The notes beneath the pieces were generated by a model, which was not told the origin of the DNA, did no database searches, and saw only the letters and a list, made by a program, of their open reading frames with translations. The position numbers and the translations under genes are program-made. Positions 5,659 through 9,355 of a DNA stretch of 9,355 bases are shown here, one piece after another. Origin of the DNA: Chloroflexi bacterium RBG_16_68_14 (GTDB lineage: Bacteria; Chloroflexota; Dehalococcoidia; DSTF01; RBG-16-68-14). The stretch lies in the NCBI GenBank assembly GCA_001796995.1, contig MGOB01000081.1, positions 1 through 9,355 of the forward strand. The letters are read 5' to 3'. Within the stretch, counting starts at the first letter, position 1, and each line of letters starts with the position of its first letter.

Positions 5659-8600
5659 AGGAGCGGGCGTCGCCAGCAGCGCCGTCAGCGGCAGCCGCAC
5701 CACCTGTGAGGTGAGGCCGTCGGAGACGTAGACCGCCCCGAGGGCGCCCACGGTGATCCCCACCGGCCGCGTGCCGGTGTCCGAGGGCAGCCGCCAGGCC
5801 GCCTCTTCGTCTCCGGCCGGGTTGAACACCAGGATCCGCCCGTTAGCGGGGTCCGTCGCCAGCACCCTGCCGTCCGGCAGCGCGGCGATGTAGGCCCGGT
5901 CGGTGATGCCCTGGCTGCCCCAACTGGGGACGCTGATCTCATCGATGTACTCGAAGGTCGCGTCGAAGTGCTGGATGCGCTGATTCCAGAAGTCGGCCAC
6001 GTAGATGTGGCCGTTGGGCGCGACGCTGATACCGGACGGTTCGATGAAGTCACCGGCGTCGTCGCCCGCCTTGCCATACACCTGGATCAGCTGGCCTTCC
6101 GGTGTGTACTTGACGACGCGCTTGTTCCCCGTATCGGCCACCAGGACGTTACCTTCGCTATCGATGGCCACGTCTCGCGGGCCGAAGAAGTCGCCCGCGC
6201 CCCACTCCAGGATGAACTCCAGGTCCGGGCTGAACTTCTGGATGCGGTGGTTCCAGGTGTCGGCCACGTAGATGTTGCCCTCCGCGTCGACGGCGATGCC
6301 CCAGGGCCCGTCGTCCACCTCGTACTCCGCGCTTCGCGGGTTGGCGAACTGGCCCTCGCCGGTGCCTGCCTTGCCCAGCGTGAGGACTTCGCCGTCCGAG
6401 GTGAACTTCTGGATCCGGTGGTTGAGGGTATCGACGACGTAGAGGTTGCCTTGGGCGTCCAGCGCCAGGTCAGCGGGCTGGGAGAACTGGCCCGCCTCGC
6501 TGCCGGCGCTGCCGATGACCGTCAGGCTCTCCTCCGGGAGCGCCTCCGCCGTGCCGGGCACCTGCGGCGGCGGGGGTATGACCGGTACGAAGCCCCCCTT
6601 CGGGAAGTAGGCGAGCATGTCCGGTGTGGAGGTCGCGCCTGGTACTATCCGGTCGATGAAGTAGCCGCGCCAGGTGGAGAGCAGGCCGCCGCTGAAGAAG
6701 TCCTTGAGGAAGTCATCCGTCTCCAGCCCTCGGTAGAACTCTGGGAACCACCACATGTGGGTGTAGGGGATGGGGTCCTGGTACTGGTCCAGGAAGGGCT
6801 GGATCTTCGCCTGGTTGGCGTTGCTGATCAAGACCACGCTCCCCGGCGGCGGCGAGAAGTCCGTGTCGAAGTTATTCAGTTCGTAGGGGCGGTCCCGCAG
6901 GTACCAGGGCCAGGGCCAGACGTTCACGCTGTTGTCGATGATGATCTTCAGGTCGCGGCCCAGCCCGGACTCGCGGGCCAGCCGGTCGATCTCGTCGTTA
7001 ATGAGGCCCACCTTGGGCGACCCCTGCGCGTAGATAAGGATCTCCTGGGGATAGCCGTCGGGCTCGCCCTGGTCGTAGGCGGCCATCATCCCGGCCCGTA
7101 CGGTGAAGACCAGGAGGGCGGCGAAGAGCGCCACGGCGGCCACCTGCCCGGCCGCTCGCCACGAGACCATGGTGCCCGCCCAGAGGACGACGCCCAAGGC
7201 GACGATGGAGAGGAGCCAGGGCATGATGGAGATGCCTGACGCCGGCCCGAAGGCCTGGAACAAGACTGCGGCAGCGAGCGCCAGCACCGCCCCGTAGACC
7301 AACGGTAGCACCCGCTCCAGGGTGGAGGGGCCCTTTACCTCCTCTCGCTGTTCGCGCTCGCGCCTTCCCTGGGCCGGACGGGACTCTGCCGCCACGGCCG
7401 CCGGCCTCACAACGACGGCAGAAAGCACATCGTCCAGCACCTTGGCGGCCAGGATGGCGAGCGGCAGCGCCACGTGGACGGTGAGCCAGGGCATCTTCTC
7501 GCCCGCGACGGTGATGCCGAAGAGCATGGAGAGCGTCCAGAAAAGGAGGAACTTGGTGAACGCGTCCATGGACAGGAGCAGCACCGCGCCGATGGCGATG
7601 AGGAAGCTGACTTGGATGTGGTACTGGCCGAGAACCGGGAAGCTTTCTGGCATGACGCTGAACATGAACACGAGGAGCAGTGCGGCGGCCGATAGGAGCT
7701 TCTGCTCCAATTTGCCCCGGAAGGCGTAGAAGAGGGCGCCGCCCAGGGCAAAGACCAAGGGCAGGAACTCGTAGACGGGCAGCGTCATGAGGTAGTAGTA
7801 GTCCGGCTGGCTGCCGCGACGCACGAGCTGCTGGCTGAGCCAGTAGTCCAGCGATCCCCAGATGCCGGTCCAGAAGCCGCCCTCACCGCTCCAGAACTGG
7901 CCGTTTGGGTTCCAAACGTCGCCGCCGTTCGTGAAGAACGTCGTGTACAGGAGGAAGTAGGGCACGTAGAACATCACGGCGCCGATGGCCCATACCCGCC
8001 GGTTCCAGAGCAGGCCGATGTACGCGGAAACGAGGAAGAACATGAGGACGCTGACCTGCATCAGGGGCTCAGGGCCCGGCGGGTCTTCGTAGATGTCGGC
8101 GTCGCCCAGGCTGAGCAACGGGATCTTCTGGATGCCCGCTGCGAACAGGGGCAGGGCGAAGGTAGCGATGACGATCGCGAGGTGGCCCGCCGGTGGCAGG
8201 GTGGTGAGCGACCAGCGCTCGCGCTGTGCCTTCAGCAACGGCCAGAGGATGGCGATGAGCCAGCCGCCCGGCAAGAACACGACATAGGCCAGGGCGACCT
8301 GCCACCATGCCAGGGGCCGGGAGGCGCGGAGCTGGTCCACCAGGTCCGTGGCGAGCTGGAACTCCAGGTAGACGAGGAAGATGGCGGTGGTGATGAAGGT
8401 CACCTCCATGGTGACGAAGCCCAGCATCAGGAGCACCGGCACCAGGTAGAGGTATCTCTCCTGCTGCTCCTTGAGGTAGCGCCAGATGACGATGACCATG
8501 GCCAGCGTGTAGGCGGTAATGAGGATATCGTCACGGTTGAAGCGGCTTAGGTAGAAGAGCGTGGGCGAGAAGGCAAGAAGGGCCGCGGCGATAAGGGCCC

Positions 8601-8988
8601 CCGCTCTGCCCAGGTAGCTGCGCAGGAAGAAGGGCAGCCCCACCAGCGCCGACCCGAAGAGGGCGGGGAGCAGGCGCGCGGTGAAGTCGGTATCGCCGAA
8701 GAGGCGGAACATGAGGGCGGTGCCGAAGTACTTGAAGGGGCCGTGCATGAAGGGGACGTGGTCGTACCCCTTCCCCTTGAAGATGTCCCAGCCGTAGAGC
8801 ATGTGGAGGCTCTCGTCGTGGTGGATGGCGCGCTCAGCCAGGCCCCACAGCCGGAGGCCCAGGGCCAGCCCGATGAGCGCCGCGTAGAGCGCGACCTCCC
8901 AGTGGCGCACGGCCAGCGTCACCAACCGTTCCCGGTCGATCTGCCGTTCGCCCCAATAGCTACGTAGCCGTTCAGCGGTGGTGGTCAT
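5650..8988 (-). CDS. Agl23/TIGR03663-type GT-C membrane protein fused to a C-terminal NHL propeller
   Basis: This 1112-residue integral membrane protein resembles the TIGR03663 family (flippase activity-associated protein Agl23), which is distantly related to the PMT/GT39 mannosyltransferases. The invariant features described for that family are present: DE (58-59), HGP (82-84) and Arg residues in DFTARL (105) and YLSRF (149). GEKMPW (496-501) and WPWPWYLRD (691-699) also fit. Roughly 14-16 membrane segments lie between residues 30 and 635. A charged loop at 535-555 is probably cytoplasmic, which places the soluble part after 635 outside the membrane. A proline-rich linker (about 803-822) leads to six NHL-type blades at 840-1099. 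The likely role is transfer or flipping of lipid-linked sugar during envelope glycosylation; the exact reaction is unknown. ATG 8988 has GGAG 6 nt upstream (8998-8995). The TIGR03662-like gene ends 3 nt before it, indicating one operon. The NHL tail is an addition beyond the usual membrane core. Confidence 0.88.
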   Translation of the reverse strand: MTTTAERLRSYWGERQIDRERLVTLAVRHWEVALYAALIGLALGLRLWGLAERAIHHDESLHMLYGWDIFKGKGYDHVPFMHGPFKYFGTALMFRLFGDTDFTARLLPALFGSALVGLPFFLRSYLGRAGALIAAALLAFSPTLFYLSRFNRDDILITAYTLAMVIVIWRYLKEQQERYLYLVPVLLMLGFVTMEVTFITTAIFLVYLEFQLATDLVDQLRASRPLAWWQVALAYVVFLPGGWLIAILWPLLKAQRERWSLTTLPPAGHLAIVIATFALPLFAAGIQKIPLLSLGDADIYEDPPGPEPLMQVSVLMFFLVSAYIGLLWNRRVWAIGAVMFYVPYFLLYTTFFTNGGDVWNPNGQFWSGEGGFWTGIWGSLDYWLSQQLVRRGSQPDYYYLMTLPVYEFLPLVFALGGALFYAFRGKLEQKLLSAAALLLVFMFSVMPESFPVLGQYHIQVSFLIAIGAVLLLSMDAFTKFLLFWTLSMLFGITVAGEKMPWLTVHVALPLAILAAKVLDDVLSAVVVRPAAVAAESRPAQGRREREQREEVKGPSTLERVLPLVYGAVLALAAAVLFQAFGPASGISIMPWLLSIVALGVVLWAGTMVSWRAAGQVAAVALFAALLVFTVRAGMMAAYDQGEPDGYPQEILIYAQGSPKVGLINDEIDRLARESGLGRDLKIIIDNSVNVWPWPWYLRDRPYELNNFDTDFSPPPGSVVLISNANQAKIQPFLDQYQDPIPYTHMWWFPEFYRGLETDDFLKDFFSGGLLSTWRGYFIDRIVPGATSTPDMLAYFPKGGFVPVIPPPPQVPGTAEALPEESLTVIGSAGSEAGQFSQPADLALDAQGNLYVVDTLNHRIQKFTSDGEVLTLGKAGTGEGQFANPRSAEYEVDDGPWGIAVDAEGNIYVADTWNHRIQKFSPDLEFILEWGAGDFFGPRDVAIDSEGNVLVADTGNKRVVKYTPEGQLIQVYGKAGDDAGDFIEPSGISVAPNGHIYVADFWNQRIQHFDATFEYIDEISVPSWGSQGITDRAYIAALPDGRVLATDPANGRILVFNPAGDEEAAWRLPSDTGTRPVGITVGALGAVYVSDGLTSQVVRLPLTALLATPAPAP
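5692..6471 (-). repeat. Six NHL repeats encoded in the Agl23-like gene
   Basis: Six blades follow the pattern of hydrophobic strand, D/N-x-G turn, (I/L/V)YVAD strand, N-x-R-I-Q-K-F strand. They lie at residues 840-862, 897-919, 939-961, 986-1008, 1033-1055 and 1077-1099. Blades 1 and 2 are the most alike, both containing NHRIQKF. Blades 5 and 6 are the most diverged; blade 6 has lost the N-x-R signature. Six blades are enough for one closed beta-propeller. NHL propellers bind proteins, RNA or other ligands, and on extracytoplasmic proteins they often act as scaffolds or carbohydrate-related binding surfaces. Confidence 0.85.
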
Positions 8989-8991
8989 CGG

Positions 8992-9355
8992 TCACTCCAG
9001 CGTCACTCCGCTCCGGACTCCGGGCCGTACTCGGTAGATGATCGTCTCCCCCTGTTCGAAGGCGGGCTCGAGGAGATCACCCATCTCGGGCAGGCGCAGA
9101 TCGGGGTACGTCTGCCGTTCGATGTTGCCCAGGAAGACGTAGGTGAGGTTGTACTTCTGGATCACGGCTTTGACGGCCTCCGGGTCGCTGCTGGTGTACA
9201 GCAGCTCCAGGTCCTCCGTCCGTCCGGTCTGCGGGTCACTCGTGCCGCGCCACTGGAGCTGGTGGCCCGGCCACTGGAGGAGCGTGGGCAGGCCGGTGGC
9301 GGCGGAGACGCGCCCGCCCTCCGTGTAGTCGCCGCCCAGCGCCTCGGCGATCACC
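8992..9355 (-). CDS. C-terminal end of a DUF2298/Chlor_Arch_YYY (TIGR03662-like) membrane protein, 5' partial
   Basis: Only the last 120 or so residues lie in the window. The frame is open to the right edge, and the GTG at 9354-9352 is internal. The stretch RVSAATGLPTLLQWPGHQLQ, followed by WRG, a YTSSDP segment, YNLTYVFLGNIER and a final IIYRVRP, resembles the conserved soluble C terminus of the Chlor_Arch_YYY/DUF2298 family. Those proteins are large and multi-spanning, and are reported to occur in the same genomes as TIGR03663 proteins and often beside them. The Agl23-like gene starts 3 nt after this stop (TGA, 8994-8992), so the pair is co-transcribed and probably works in the same envelope glycosylation step. 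The membrane part is outside the window. The family call rests on motif memory and on the neighbour, which strongly supports it. Confidence 0.75.
   Translation of the reverse strand, partial: VIAEALGGDYTEGGRVSAATGLPTLLQWPGHQLQWRGTSDPQTGRTEDLELLYTSSDPEAVKAVIQKYNLTYVFLGNIERQTYPDLRLPEMGDLLEPAFEQGETIIYRVRPGVRSGVTLE
8995..8998 (-). promoter_or_regulatory. Ribosome binding site of the Agl23-like gene
   Basis: On the minus strand GGAG ends 6 nt before ATG 8988. It lies inside the last codons of the upstream gene, which supports translational coupling of the pair. Confidence 0.6.

Noticed and set aside
5968..7239. Plus-strand open frame of 423 codons opposite the Agl23-like gene
   Set aside because: Its translation is Val/Asp/Glu/Gly-rich with no domain, and it lies entirely antisense to a gene with clear NHL and membrane motifs. 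It is a codon-bias shadow.
1..9355. Mobile element, CRISPR array, tRNA or rRNA
   Set aside because: No transposase or integrase motif, regular direct-repeat array, terminal inverted repeats or cloverleaf was seen. The only repeats are the protein-coding NHL blades.

Overview
This is a GC-rich window (about two thirds G+C by eye). It carries three separate blocks of bacterial genes: four on the plus strand, in two groups, and two on the minus strand. The best guess for the source is Chloroflexota. The strongest reason is the minus-strand pair at the right end: a protein with the C-terminal features of the Chlor_Arch_YYY/DUF2298 family (TIGR03662) directly followed by its usual partner, an Agl23-type membrane protein (TIGR03663). 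That pairing is known mainly from Chloroflexi and archaea. The bacterial-type GT4, BON and debranching-enzyme genes and the clear Shine-Dalgarno sites point to the bacterial option. Nothing in the window fixes a class or genus.

Layout from left to right. (1) Positions 1-1475 (+) hold the 3' part of a molybdenum hydroxylase large subunit. Its order of blocks resembles isoquinoline 1-oxidoreductase beta subunit (IorB), not xanthine dehydrogenase or CO dehydrogenase. (2) Positions 1476-1796 are non-coding and contain three possible hairpins, the last being a long stem capped by a GAAA loop. (3) Positions 1797-5653 (+) form a compact operon: a GT4 glycosyltransferase, a small tandem-BON protein overlapping or nearly touching it, and a 731-residue amylo-alpha-1,6-glucosidase/glycogen-debranching-type protein. 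None of the three has an obvious signal peptide or membrane segment, so the cassette looks cytosolic and probably builds and trims an alpha-glucan or related glycoside. (4) Positions 5650-9355 (-) hold the convergent envelope-glycosylation pair: a 1112-residue Agl23/GT-C-like membrane protein with a six-bladed NHL propeller fused at its C terminus, preceded 3 nt upstream by the 3' end of the TIGR03662-like gene.

The two convergent operons meet at a single CTAG (5650-5653) that supplies both stop codons, so there is no intergenic space between them. No rRNA, tRNA, CRISPR array, insertion sequence, integrase or attachment site was seen. The items most worth following are the GT4-BON-debranching cassette with its cytosolic double-BON protein, the Agl23-NHL fusion, and the structured leader region at 1530-1670. 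All family assignments come from reading motifs, with no database search.
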